A DNA stretch of 64,000 nucleotides from positions 2,844,721 through 2,908,720 of the forward strand of contig WARS01000013.1 in assembly GCA_008933995.1 (NCBI GenBank), written 5' to 3'. Position numbers and translations under genes: made by a program. This document shows, piece after piece, positions 52,601 to 62,479 of the stretch; within the stretch, counting starts at the first letter, position 1; each line of letters starts with the position of its first letter. The notes beneath the pieces were generated by a model, which saw nothing but the letters and a program-made list of their open reading frames with translations, ran no database searches and had not been told where the DNA came from. The DNA comes from Datnioides undecimradiatus. Lineage: Eukaryota > Chordata > Actinopteri > Lobotiformes > Datnioididae.

Positions 52601-55600
52601 TTCTATCGCACAGCCTGCAAGTATTGATCAGAACCGCGCAGTTGGTATTGACGGGCACAAACATGGATTATGGACACCTCCTCCCTCTGCATCACGTTCC
52701 TCTTTGATCATCAACCTCTTTAATCTTTCGCTCTGTCTCCAGAATGTCATCCCTCAGCAGCTGTTGGATCAGTACCTCTCTATGACAGACCCGGCCCGGG
52801 CCCAGACGGTAGATACAGAGATAGCCAAACACTGTGCCTTCAGCCTGCCGGGGGTAGCGCTCACTCTGGGACGACAGAACTGGCACTGCCTCAAAGACAC
52901 ATACGAAACCCTCGCTACTGATGTACAGGTAGGCAGAGAGATGGGAAATGTTAATGTAACGTGAATAATATTAGCTAACAAGCAGTTACGGGAGCAGAGG
53001 TATGTGAATTAGCCCTTAGATTCTTTCAGAAGTAAACAGTGTTCTTGAATTGATCATGATTAGGATGTGTTAATTGTCTAAAAACATTGTTTCCTTTATA
53101 TCTTTATAACTAATCCTGGGATCCAGGGTTAGCGTATCGCTGTGGTAGAGCAAATAACAGCGTTTGTCAGGATGAGCTTTGTTAAGCTGCCACAGTTTCT
53201 CTCAACATTGTTAATAAAGATAGCCATCTAAAGCACGCAGGATGGTTTAGTAATGACCTTGACTTGAGTAACATAGCTCTTGCTGTACAAATGTGTTGCC
53301 TGAGGATGTGAGCGAGGAAAGGAAATGTACGAAGGGAAGCGTTGCTTCACTTCACGGCAGCAGAGACGGCGTGACAGCGCCCAGTCACGCTCTTGCTCAT
53401 TATTTCATCACAGCACTCAATGTCACTGTCAGGCATGACAGCAGTGCACTGTAGAGCTGTGGCCAGTCACTGAAGGTGTTCAGAGAAGTGGCATTGTTTA
53501 TTTTATTTTGTCAGTAAATATAAATAAAGAAAAAGTAATTGTTTTTTCAATTGAAGAAGCAACATAAGACATGATCTCTCTAAACCAAGACACTTGTTTT
53601 TCTTCACACCCTCAGTGGAAGGTGCGGCGTACGCTGGCTTTCTCCATCCACGAGCTGGCTGTTATTCTGGGAGACCAGCTGACAGCAGCTGATCTGGTGC
53701 CCATCTTCAACGGTTTCCTCAAAGACCTGGACGAGGTCCGCATTGGGGTGCTCAAACACCTCTATGACTTCCTGAAGGTGAGATGATAGATTTAAACTGA
53801 TCCAACTGCAATACCACATTTCAACAATAACTGTGCTGTGACAGTTATCATCTCTGCTAAGATTCAAGAGCACCGTTTTGGTTTCCAGTCGAAGCTACAG
53901 CACAGGACTTCTGTCTCCCCCTTCTGGCAGCGGGAATAATTACACAAACTGGCCTCTGTGTTTATGAGGCCATGGCCTTGACCACGCTCATAAATGCTGC
54001 AGTCTCAACTGTAGCTGTGGTTACACAGGCCTTCTGCTATGTTGAACAGGTTATTGCCAGTTGATGGAGGATGCATCTCTACCAGGGAATGTCACACCAG
54101 TCACCAGATCTAACAGCTCTGCAGATGTTACTGTATATTCAGAGGTCCTGCAGTGCAGCTTTAAAGAGGAAGATCAGTCAGATGGATTCGTTTCATTGGC
54201 AGTACGAGATAACTGAACTGGCTCATGTGCAATTTCTTGTTGCAGCTGCTGCACGCTGACAAGAGGAGAGAGTATCTGTATCAGCTGCAGGAGTTCATGG
54301 TGACGGACAACAGTCGCAACTGGAGATTCAGATATGAGCTGGCAGAGTACGTCTCCTCTTCCTCCTCCAATCAGGAAGTGACCAGATTCACATTTCACTA
54401 GACTCTTACCCAGACTGACTCCCAATCAGTGTCTTGCTTATAAACACTATGTTATGACAGAAATCTGTAGCACTGTATGTGGGTTGGATTGAATCTAATT
54501 TCATTTTGATCCATGATAGAATACTTCAAATGACAGTTATTTGAATCTGGTCATTTGTATTTCCTGTACTGTTCTACATTATACAGCAGAGTTTGTTCAA
54601 CCCTCGTGTTTCCCTGACTGACGTGCTCTGTGTCTGTCCCCCTCCAGGCAGCTGATCTTGATCATAGAGTTGTACAGCCACTACGATGTGTATGACTACC
54701 TCAGACAGATAGCGCTCACACTCTGCTCTGACAAGGTGTCAGAGGTCAGGTGGATCTCATACAAACTGGTAAGTGGACGATACTGAATGTGGCTTATTCG
54801 CTGACGGAGGGAACATCTGGAGAGGAAGCACGTTGGCAGCTTGTGACAGATGGTTAGGTCAGCAGAACCACTGGAAAATCTAAGACTGGAAATGAGTCAT
54901 ACCGATGGATTAAAAGTTGTGTGTATGATATTGTGTTGCCCCGGCTGATGGTTGTGTATCATCATCTTACTTTGGCTACAAGGAGACCAGAGACTAGTTT
55001 AAGTGTGTGACCACCTCTCGTGTTCCCAGGTTGTAGAGATTCTCCAGAAGCTCTATGCATGTGGTGCTGATGATCTGGGCCTGAACTTCATCAACGAGCT
55101 CACCGTCAGGTTCTGCCACTGTCCCAAGTGGGTGGGGCGGCAGGCCTTTGCCTTCATCTGCCAGGTCTGTTGCTCTTATCCCGTATCACTTGATTAAACT
55201 GCAGCTCCTGCACTGCGTCTTTACCTGTTTTTGAACTCTGTACATAGCTGTGTCCCTGTTTGATGGTTGTCTTAGCTATGATTGGCAAAATGTCAACAAT
55301 AAAGCTAAAGTTTGGGACTTTTATTAAGCCAGTTCTAGGGAAAGTGCTTTAGGTGTTGTGGATCTTCTGAGATTCACCCTGATAAATGCTTCTCGACTCC
55401 CTTTTTCCTGTGTTCTGCCATCTCTAACAGCAGCCTGTGTGTGTGACTTGTTTTCCCTGCAGGCTGTAGTGGAGGAGGACTGCATGCCCATGGAGCAGTT
55501 CAGCCAGCATCTCTTGCCCAGCCTGCTCAGCCTCTCCTCAGACCCAGTAGCCAACGTTCGCGTACTGGTAGCCAAGGCTCTGCGGCAGAGTGTCATGGAG

Positions 55601-55879
55601 AAAGGTAAGCTACTAACAAACTGAATGCGTCATGTTGTCTTTAGAGGAAAAGGCTGATGATTACAGTACACACCCCTCGTACCTCTGTGCTGGTAGGTTT
55701 TTCCTTTGACTGACTCGTGTGCTTTGCGTGCAGCATACTTCAAGGAGCCTGGCTGCGCCTACTCTGACGAGCTGGAAGAGACTGTGATGGCTCTGCAGTC
55801 CGACAAGGACCGGGACGTCCGCTTCTTCGCCAGCCTCGACCCCAACAAAGGCCTGATCGACACGGCTCCCTTGATTTAG
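43660..55879 (+). CDS. ppp4r1l: PP4 regulatory subunit 1-like protein (HEAT-repeat scaffold)
   Basis: Twenty coding exons: 43660-43666, 45376-45420, 45984-46113, 47423-47529, 47658-47800, 47959-48105, 48483-48590, 49281-49346, 49542-49700, 50270-50379, 50854-51371, 51468-51790, 52502-52588, 52743-52928, 53616-53777, 54246-54346, 54648-54768, 55030-55164, 55463-55604 and 55734-55879 (TAG). All are GT-AG with consistent phase, 2943 nt, 980 residues, against about 950 for PPP4R1. Residues about 60-340 and 650-980 are HEAT-like helical repeats (VRKTSQAALLVLLEQ, WKVRRTLAFSIHELAVILGD). The middle, about 341-650, is acidic and low in complexity. Known of the family: binds the PP4 catalytic subunit and directs dephosphorylation, for example of IKK in NF-kappaB control. 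The name ppp4r1l rather than ppp4r1 follows from the neighbours rab22a and vapb; sequence alone fits either. Confidence 0.93.
43667..45375 (+). other. ppp4r1l intron 1
   Basis: Intron of 1.7 kb following a first exon with only seven coding bases. AT-rich; no other gene recognised. Introns close to start codons often carry regulatory sites, but none stands out here. Confidence 0.6.
46114..47422 (+). other. ppp4r1l intron 3
   Basis: Intron of 1.3 kb with donor GTAAGT and acceptor TTTCTAG. It contains two similar AAGGAAAC words near 46530 and 46567. No exon or RNA gene seen. Confidence 0.6.
51372..51467 (+). other. ppp4r1l intron 11: 96 bases, in frame and open
   Basis: Very short intron, donor GTAGGT and acceptor CCGGCAG with a weak pyrimidine tract. 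Family resemblance across the joint (DDPDVQ joined to AQVQVLSAALKA) supports removal. The length is a multiple of three and the frame has no stop, so a retained form would add 32 residues and stay translatable. Confidence 0.8.
51512..51556 (+). repeat. coding 15-bp tandem repeat in ppp4r1l exon 12
   Basis: Three tandem copies of a 15-base unit (GACAGCCCGACAGAC and variants) encode DSPAD-DSPTD-DSPTE-type repeats in the acidic linker. This is a small expansion inside a disordered region. Confidence 0.85.
51791..52501 (+). other. ppp4r1l intron 12, holding a MITE-like element
   Basis: Donor GTATGA and acceptor TTCAG; exon 12 ends on CTA just before a donor that would otherwise read Val-stop. 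Most of the intron is the inverted-repeat element at 51890-52392. Confidence 0.7.
51890..52392. mobile_element. short inverted-repeat element (MITE-like) in ppp4r1l intron 12
   Basis: The left end AAGCTGGATTTATACTTGAC (from 51891) pairs with the reverse complement of the right end, AAGCTGGATTCATAGCTGAG (ending 52391), giving imperfect terminal inverted repeats of about 23 bp some 500 bp apart. No coding capacity. The family is not assigned and I did not confirm a target-site duplication. Confidence 0.45.
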
Positions 55880-56509
55880 CCCCACTAAAGTCTCATTACA
55901 GCCCACCTGCCTGTCTACCTACCTGTCTGTCTGACTGATGCACAGTCAGCGTAACCTGCAAACACCAGCACCTGACCAGATCCCCGACCACTCGCCTGCT
56001 GGGCAGACCTGCACCAACGACCACTTGAGAATCATGTCAGATGTTCAGATTACAGCATCAAATGATGAGCACGCTCAAACAACACAACCCAGTCTCTGGC
56101 TGGGCACTACATAGCGCACACTGCATTTGCAACACAACATGCATACTTCTCAGAGAAAATGAGCAGGACTCAGAGTTTTGCTGCTCCACTTTGAGGGAGC
56201 TGCTGCATTTATGCCTGAACTTTCCCCCCACCCTCCTCCACACTAACACTGACTCCACCCTTCCCCCATCACAGACTTGTAAAACTACGACGGGCTCTCT
56301 CTCCAAAGCTAATTGTAAGCTTGATATTAAATAGCTGAATTGATTTTTTTTTTTTTTTTTCTTAATGCTTCTTTTTTGTGTATTTCTTAAACGAACAAGC
56401 GGGCGAGGCCTGCCTGACTCTGACGTGTGCACTAACTCAGGGGGACTCATCTGAACCTAAACAGCATTATTAGCTTACATGATAAGCAGCAGCTCGTGGA
56501 TCCCTGGTG

Positions 56510-56515
56510 AATAAA
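56510..56515 (+). promoter_or_regulatory. proximal poly(A) signal AATAAA candidate of ppp4r1l
   Basis: Canonical hexamer 631 bases after the stop codon, followed by a TCTGAGC/TCTGCTGGGGTCTCT stretch. Confidence 0.4.
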
Positions 56516-57849
56516 CCTCCAGCTGTCTGAGCAGACGAGCCAAACCAAGTAGCTCTGCTGGGGTCTCTCACCTTATTTCCTCCTAAATGCCTCCGTTGTC
56601 TCAGACGTCCCTTTTTGTCTTCTGAGATGTCCTTCGGGTTGTCGTCTGTTTTCCCCTCAGCCTTCTCTCACTCACTCTTTTATCCCTGCATTTCGCATTT
56701 CTCCTCCTGGTCTCCATGGGCCAACGAAACCACTACGACTGCACAGAAGGATCAGTGATTCTGCCACTCAGCGTAACTCGTGATTCAAACCATATCTCGA
56801 CAGTTTTGAGAGAACACCTAAATGAACTGTTCACCCCCCCCCCCCCCGTGTCTGTTTACCAAAAAATGTGACACAACGCGTCTCCCATACGGCAGGAGAC
56901 TAACGAAAATACCTCTGTGTGGACATCGCTGGCCAGTGTGTCGAACATGTAGAGAGGGACATCCACGGCTGAAGCGGGCGCTGAATGTCCTCGCTGGGTG
57001 ATTCTGTGTGAGCGATTCTGTGGTGTTAACTACAACATCTTAACAAGGGCTTGTGATGGAGTGACACAGGGTGACGTAAATCGCAGAAAGAAGAAAGCAC
57101 ACTGTTGGAATATGCATGTCCTACCCCCTCCCTCCCCCACCCCTCCCTTGTTTATAGTCTATTCCAGTTCCCTATGGTCGACCTCCTGATGTTGAATTTT
57201 GTGACCATGGTAGCTTTCAGTGGATCTGACTGACCAGTTGTACAGTAGGATATAGGAATGGCTGTTATGAACCCGAAAGACAGCTGATGGTTATTTCCCT
57301 GTCTTGGTGGAATGATTTAAGTATGAGCTTTCTCAGAACTCTTTTGTACAGCTTAACCCTGTGGAAACAGTATGTGTTTATGGAACCAAGGCCAGTTTAG
57401 TCGAGACGTGTGTGTGTGTGTGTGAATATTGGGAGCAGCCACCAAGTCACTTTTTGTAGTCTTTCGAGCTTGTTGGTTTTCCTCTGTTGTAAATGGTTAC
57501 CCATCCCCCCACCCCCCACCCCCCTTTTTTTGAACATAGACATAACTTGAGAACTTAAGCTGATTGTGGTGTGTGCTGTGCATCTCAAGTCTTTCTTCCA
57601 TGGAAAGGAGAGCTCACTGCGGTAATGGCGGTGTCTACTCATCTTGTCTGTCTGCAATTTGTGTCCATCTCATTTTTTATGTAGTAGAACAGTTAATATA
57701 TACATTTTATGAAAATTATTTTTCTTTTCAATTATGCACCACTGTTCAAAGATTTTATATCCTAACTTTACAAGATTTACAACCTTTGTAATATTCAATG
57801 GTTTCTTTTAAAAAGACATTTTATGTAATGTTATTTTTAGTATTCTGTA

Positions 57850-57855
57850 ATTAAA
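57850..57855 (+). promoter_or_regulatory. distal poly(A) signal ATTAAA candidate of ppp4r1l
   Basis: Variant hexamer preceded by TGTA and followed at 40 to 55 bases by a GT-rich run. Confidence 0.4.
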
Positions 57856-57875
57856 ATGATGAAAATTAATTTTTC

Positions 57876-58599
57876 TTTTTGCACTCAAGTTTTGTTTGTT
57901 GTATTGCATTGTTCACCCCTGAGAATCAGTCAGCTGTGTGTAAAGAAGGAAATAACTTTCGGTCAATGGGAGACGCTTTGTTTTATATGTAATGATGCAA
58001 GTAGACAGGAAGCAGCTGTGAGGCTAGGTTATCTTTGATTAAAACACGTCAGCGTTGTGGCGGATCATTTAGAGACCGCTCTTTTTGGAAACACAAACTA
58101 TGTTTTTCAAGGTTTTAGGCACAAAATACTGATGTAGATATGCAACACCCAGATTTCCTTTCCCCTAGGGCTGCGCAGTAAAGTCAGGTTGGCAATTACA
58201 TATTTCATTATTTAAAAAAAAAAAAAAACAAAATCCAGAAAAACTGCTGCACTTGTGTTTTACATTACATTTAACTGTATATCTTTGGTTTTTAGACTCA
58301 TGGTTAACTGAACAATGGCGATAATAATTGCTTGTTTAATGCATGATGAAAATGCATTTTAGCTGTAACACTGTGTTCTATAAAACGTAAGGAGGTATAT
58401 GTTATGTGACATCTTCACCTTTCTTGTTTTGTGCGACTAAGAATACCATTTACTGTTTAGGACAGAGTAAAGCACACATTTTCAGATTTCAGGAGATGTT
58501 TTATCATGTTGTTACTTTGCTCTCACACTAATGTCTCTGGAGTTGTCTTGCTGATCATGTCTCTGCAGTACCTGTGCAGCAGGTGAGTGTCCCTCAGTC
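57876..58599. other. convergent intergenic stretch, ppp4r1l and bcdin3d 3' ends
   Basis: AT-rich and non-coding, with a poly(A) run near 58213-58227. An ATTAAA on the minus strand (58335-58340) may serve the bcdin3d 3' end, giving a 3' UTR of roughly 260 bases. No gene seen. Confidence 0.45.
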
Positions 58600-59455
58600 T
58601 CATCTCCTTTTGAAGAGCAGCAGCTTGCGGTCCCAAGCAGTGCTGCCGAAGCTCTGGGTGAGCTCCATGCCGCAGTGTCTCTCCAGGTGCTGCCTGGCGT
58701 GTTCTGCTATGTCCCCGCGGATCTTCAGGTTCTTGAAGTGGTCAAAGTCTGAGCGGCCCAGCTTCCTCAGCCGCCGGGCCGCAGAGCGGTAGCACTTCCA
58801 GGGCTGCGCCTCCAGCAACAGGTGCTGGCTGACGGAGGAGAGGCGAGAGAGCAGCTGCAGCAGGCCGGAGTCTCCGTGGTTCAGGTGGACCCACATGGTG
58901 ACAGCCAGGCACAGACACAGGTGGAAGTGGGAGCAGCCGTGTTGGTGGAGGTAAGCCTGCAGCTGGTCACTGTCTTTAATGATGTCCAGAGGGATGAAGG
59001 AGATGTTTCCGGGCAGAGGGTTGGCCTGCTGTGCTCGCTGAATGAGGATCTCATCCAAGTCAAAGCCCAGGAGGTGAACTTTCCTCCTGCCTGACTCTGA
59101 CTCGGGCTCCTGCACCAGGTGCTTGTAAAAGGCTACACTCAGCTCCTGTCATTCACAGAGGGAAACAAGAGAGAGGACAGCTGTCACTACAGAGCACATG
59201 TGGACAGGTACTGTCACACCTTATTTACTGTGTTTATTAGGAGCCACATACCCCTGAATTACAGCCCACGTCCAGGATCAGTGTGGTCTGTTGATGGTCG
59301 CTGTAACCTAAATCTTCAAGGAGCGTGGCTGGAATCAGACTCAAGCGGTTCTCCGGAGGATTGAAGGTGTAATAGTTTATAAAGTTGCCGTAAGGTGCTG
59401 CTCCCGGGTCGTTTAATTCATCAGCAGCATCGCTACTTGTGGAGCATGTTGCCAT
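58600..59455 (-). CDS. bcdin3d: BCDIN3 domain-containing RNA methyltransferase
   Basis: Two exons on the minus strand: 59252-59455 (68 codons, ATG) and 58600-59145 (181 codons plus TGA), joined in phase 0 for 249 residues. The splice falls right after LDVGCNSG (61-68), the SAM-binding motif I of this family, and the next exon begins ELSVAFYKH. Other marks are FDLDE (97-101), VTMWVHLNHGD (150-160), QPWKCYRSAARRLRKLG (182-198) and WDRKLLLF near the end. Known of the family: BCDIN3D adds methyl groups to the 5'-monophosphate of tRNA-His and of some pre-miRNAs. The protein is shorter than human (292 residues) because the human tail beyond the LLLF block is absent. Head-to-head with cox14. Confidence 0.95.
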
Positions 59456-60961
59456 TGTTTTGTGTGCGCCTCCAAAATGCTTCCGTGCGGAAATATAAGC
59501 TGCGGGATCAGGTTCCTGGTTCGTTTGCAGGACGTTTAGTTAATTTCATGTTTTATATTTTACTAAAATAAAGTAAAATAGAGCAAGTGAGCTTTTGAAG
59601 CCGCCATTACACCGAAAATAATTAGTGCTTGTTGGGTTTGGGGTTTGTTTTATTTTTACAGGTTGTGAGTGCCGTTAGTCAAACCTCAATGACTGCTGCC
59701 TGTATCCATGGTAACGGCAGGTCATGACGACGTAATGAAGGTAACGGTTTGTTTTTGCGGTTTGACGGTTGAGATTTCAAATGCAGCTGAGGGAGATGCG
59801 TTCAGGTTCTTGTGTTGGAGGAGCGCTACAATGAACAATACAACAATATACAATACCATTACACATCAACGTCTTTTATTTTAAATGTTACTTTGGTACC
59901 GAACAATTATCAGCACACATAATTTTTATCATTCATAACCTGCACATATCTATGTATGTCATATCAACTATCCTGTGCAGTAACTGAATTTAAAAGCCAA
60001 TATTTAATATTTTCATTTTATTCCTACGCGTTGATAGCAAGGACAGTGTCTATATTAATATGTAAAGTCGTTATTGTTTATTTATAACTGTTTTTCTTTA
60101 GTTTATCATCCGTACAGTGTGGAGATATCTGTATATTTACCCCGGGTCAGCAGGTGGCGCTGTTCAACTCCACTCGCACTTTTGTCAAAGGAAGTGGAAT
60201 GTCTCTTCTGGGTTTCCGTAGCTTACGAAAGCGAAGGTGAGTTAGCTTTCGTATTAGCTTCTCATGCAGTCACACTGACATTGAAGGCAACTACGAAAAC
60301 GTGTGCTCGCTGTGGAAAGGAAAAGGTGAGAAAAGGCTTGATGACACACACGCAGGGGTCGCAGAGTCAATAAAAACGTATGTTTACACAGCTGACCCAC
60401 CGCCCGCTGGCTTACAGGGAAATACCTGATCTTGTAAAGGCAACAGAGTAACCTAACTTTCGTGGACATTATACTAGACTAACCTGACAGCAGATAGTTA
60501 AGCATACTTCACATCAGCAGTGGCTCACGTGTATTTAAGTGTGTGTGTGTGTGTGTGTGTGTGTGTCAGGGTTGTGATCTGCCACTGTGATCCTCATCAG
60601 TTAACTCACCGCTTACCAAAACACCACTCTGCCATAAATACCAGTTTGTGAGGCACACTGACGAGCAGCTGAACCCTGCCTGTCTGTATATTCTTGCGGA
60701 AACCCTACTTTCCAGCGTTATAGCTCATATCTCTTTGGTTAGTTTGATAAGAATGAATGAATGCATCATATTTTGTAAGTGCACAATTTTTCTCTATGCG
60801 AAGTATGGATCAATCTAACAATCAGTAGCTGACGTGTGTTGTACTGAATGTGTATAGTGTAATCTGTGTGGCATTATTATTTGGCTCCGTCCACCGCTGG
60901 GCTGCTGCACAGTGTTTTGCTGCTGAACCTGCTCTGACTTCCTGTTCCGGGCTCCTTTCAG
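59456..60961. promoter_or_regulatory. divergent bcdin3d/cox14 upstream region
   Basis: About 1.5 kb between the bcdin3d ATG and the cox14 coding exon. It contains an ETS-like CTTCCG near 59481, an RFX X-box-like GTATCCATGGTAAC at 59702-59715, and a probable non-coding first exon of cox14 ending at a GAAG/GTGAGT donor at about 60237. A (TG)n tract is at 60539-60566. Which gene each element serves is unknown. Confidence 0.5.
60539..60566. repeat. (TG)n microsatellite
   Basis: Fourteen tandem TG units in the presumed first intron of cox14. Confidence 0.95.
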
Positions 60962-60971
60962 GATCCCCATC

Positions 60972-61148
60972 ATGGTGTCCGGGAAGCGCCTGGCTGACAT
61001 TGGATATCGCGCCTTTTCCGCCTCCATGATGCTGCTGACGGCGTACGGGGGCTACCTGTGCGCGCTGCGAGGATACCGCTACATGCAGAAGCAGAAAGAG
61101 CTGAAACTGGCGGCGGAGAACCAGGACCCTGAGGTCATCAAAGACTGA
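60972..61148 (+). CDS. cox14: cytochrome c oxidase assembly factor COX14
   Basis: A single coding exon of 58 codons plus TGA, too short for most ORF filters. It is preceded by a good acceptor (CTCCTTTCAG at 60952-60961) eleven bases before the ATG, so upstream exons are non-coding. The protein starts [16 protein letters not shown], close to the vertebrate COX14 start (LADIGY is shared), then has one membrane segment at about residues 12-33 ([15 protein letters not shown]) and a short charged tail. Human COX14 has 57 residues. Known role: inner mitochondrial membrane protein that helps couple COX1 synthesis to complex IV assembly. The adjacent ceramide synthase gene downstream matches the human neighbourhood COX14-CERS5. 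Confidence 0.93.
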   Translation: MVSGKRLADIGYRAFSASMMLLTAYGGYLCALRGYRYMQKQKELKLAAENQDPEVIKD

Positions 61149-61445
61149 CGTCACGCGGACTGCTCTTGCTTTTGCACAGATGTGGACATTTCCCCATTCC
61201 ATGCCTCTTCCTGTGTTCCTTTGCTAAATCATGAAGATGTTAATTCTTCTCAGGACATTTGTGTGATTTCACTGAGGACATCGTGACCTCACGACGAAGA
61301 TGTTTTGTTTATTACAACTTCGAGCGAATTATTTGCATTGATGGCCTGTGTAAAGTCCCTGTTGTGAGTGGCACTATTTCAGCAGTGTGGCTGGCTGTAA
61401 CAGCTTGTACTGTATTATATTAAATGCCTTTAAACACAGAGAGAG
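61149..61445 (+). other. cox14 3' UTR (inferred)
   Basis: Non-coding sequence from the stop to just past an ATTAAA at 61419-61424, the likely poly(A) signal. Confidence 0.5.
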
Positions 61446-62311
61446 ACGTGGTGCTTGCAGACGGGACGGCAACGAGAAAGACATGTTTCGACACCAGAAT
61501 ATATTTGGAAATACATTTTTACAAGGCACTCAAGTGAGAACTTGATACCAGACATAGTTAAGTCCTCATACCTGGATTCCTCTATAGGCAGTGACATCAA
61601 ACTAGTTCATAAACATTTGGTCTCAGAAGAAGTAGTAAAAAACAGTAAAACAGAAATAAACAAGTCACAAACAATGCGGCTAAAAGATAAATCCACAATC
61701 GGTCGCAAGGGACAGGCGCTGCAGCTGTTTGAGCGCAAGTGTTTTGGTCGCAGGCACAGCTGGTGGCCTTTTTTAAAGAGCTGGCGACAACACGTGTGTA
61801 TTTGTAATACTCGCTGTGACATCACTCAAAGTTTGAACCTTCAGAGAGCAGTGCAGCGGCAGTTTCCCGCCCTTTGTGACCCAGTGTGAATTAATCCTTA
61901 AAACAAAAACAATAAATCAAGTTCATCTGACCAATAAAACTGGGAGAGAACATTGAAACCAACCAACATCTGGCAGCAAATAAATCCCATCATTTGAAAA
62001 ATAAGGCTATGCAAATCGCTCACTTCGACTCATTTCCATGTTCGTTTCGGTGTCCACCTCTCGAGTTGTGTCGTACGTGTCATTACAGGGCTCTTCAAAG
62101 CAGATATCAGTGTCTGTATAGCCACCATCAGTTCACCAACATATGAATCTGTGCGTACTCACTGTTAGTGTAATGTGTGACGGACTGTGTGTGTGTGTGT
62201 ATGTGTTTCCGTGTGAGTGAGCGTGAGCCTCGCATGTCATAGGACGCACGGGGCTCTTGGAGACGTCGTGGGGGCTGAACTGCAGGGGGCCCCCTCGCAT
62301 GCGGCTCCATG
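61446..62311 (-). other. probable cers5 3' UTR, convergent with cox14
   Basis: Between the cox14 3' end and the stop codon of the ceramide synthase gene. A 144-codon plus-strand open frame at 61455-61889 has no family resemblance or splice context and is not called. The poly(A) site of the minus-strand gene was not identified with confidence. Confidence 0.4.
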
Positions 62312-62479
62312 TCACCAGTTGCTGTGGTTCTGCACTCGGGCTCTAGCGGTGGCGGCAGCACAGTGGCCGTTAGTGCCGTTCTCTCCTTTGGGAGTGTGAG
62401 AAGGCTTGAGGCCTTCAGTGGGTGTGTCGGGCTCTTCGTCTGAGCTGCTCTCAATGTCACTGCGGACATCGTTGCACAC
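62312..62479 (-). CDS. cers5: ceramide synthase, last coding exon (partial gene)
   Basis: One exon on the minus strand, 55 codons plus TGA, with acceptor TTCTAG just above 62479. It begins VCNDVRSDIESSSDEE, the acidic serine cluster found at the cytosolic C-terminus of CERS5 and CERS6 (a casein kinase 2-type site), then a variable tail ending NHSNW. Known role: ER membrane enzymes that N-acylate sphingoid bases; CERS5 and CERS6 prefer C16 acyl-CoA. The tail alone cannot separate CERS5 from CERS6, but the adjacent cox14 in convergent orientation matches the human COX14-CERS5 pair. The catalytic TLC domain and homeobox-like domain lie beyond the right edge. Confidence 0.8.
   Translation of the reverse strand: MCNDVRSDIESSSDEEPDTPTEGLKPSHTPKGENGTNGHCAAATARARVQNHSNW

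Larger units (their letters stand above)
55880..57875 (+). other. ppp4r1l 3' UTR (inferred)
   Basis: Non-coding sequence after the stop. A proximal AATAAA is at 56510-56515 and a distal ATTAAA at 57850-57855 is followed by a TTTGTTTGTTGTATTG stretch, so two alternative 3' ends are plausible. It includes a 14-C run at 56834-56847 and further C-rich tracts near 57118-57148 and 57506-57523. Open frames here are short and unconvincing. Confidence 0.55.

Noticed and set aside
61455-61889. 144-codon plus-strand open frame downstream of cox14
   Set aside because: No recognisable domain; it lies opposite the presumed cers5 3' UTR and past the cox14 poly(A) signal.
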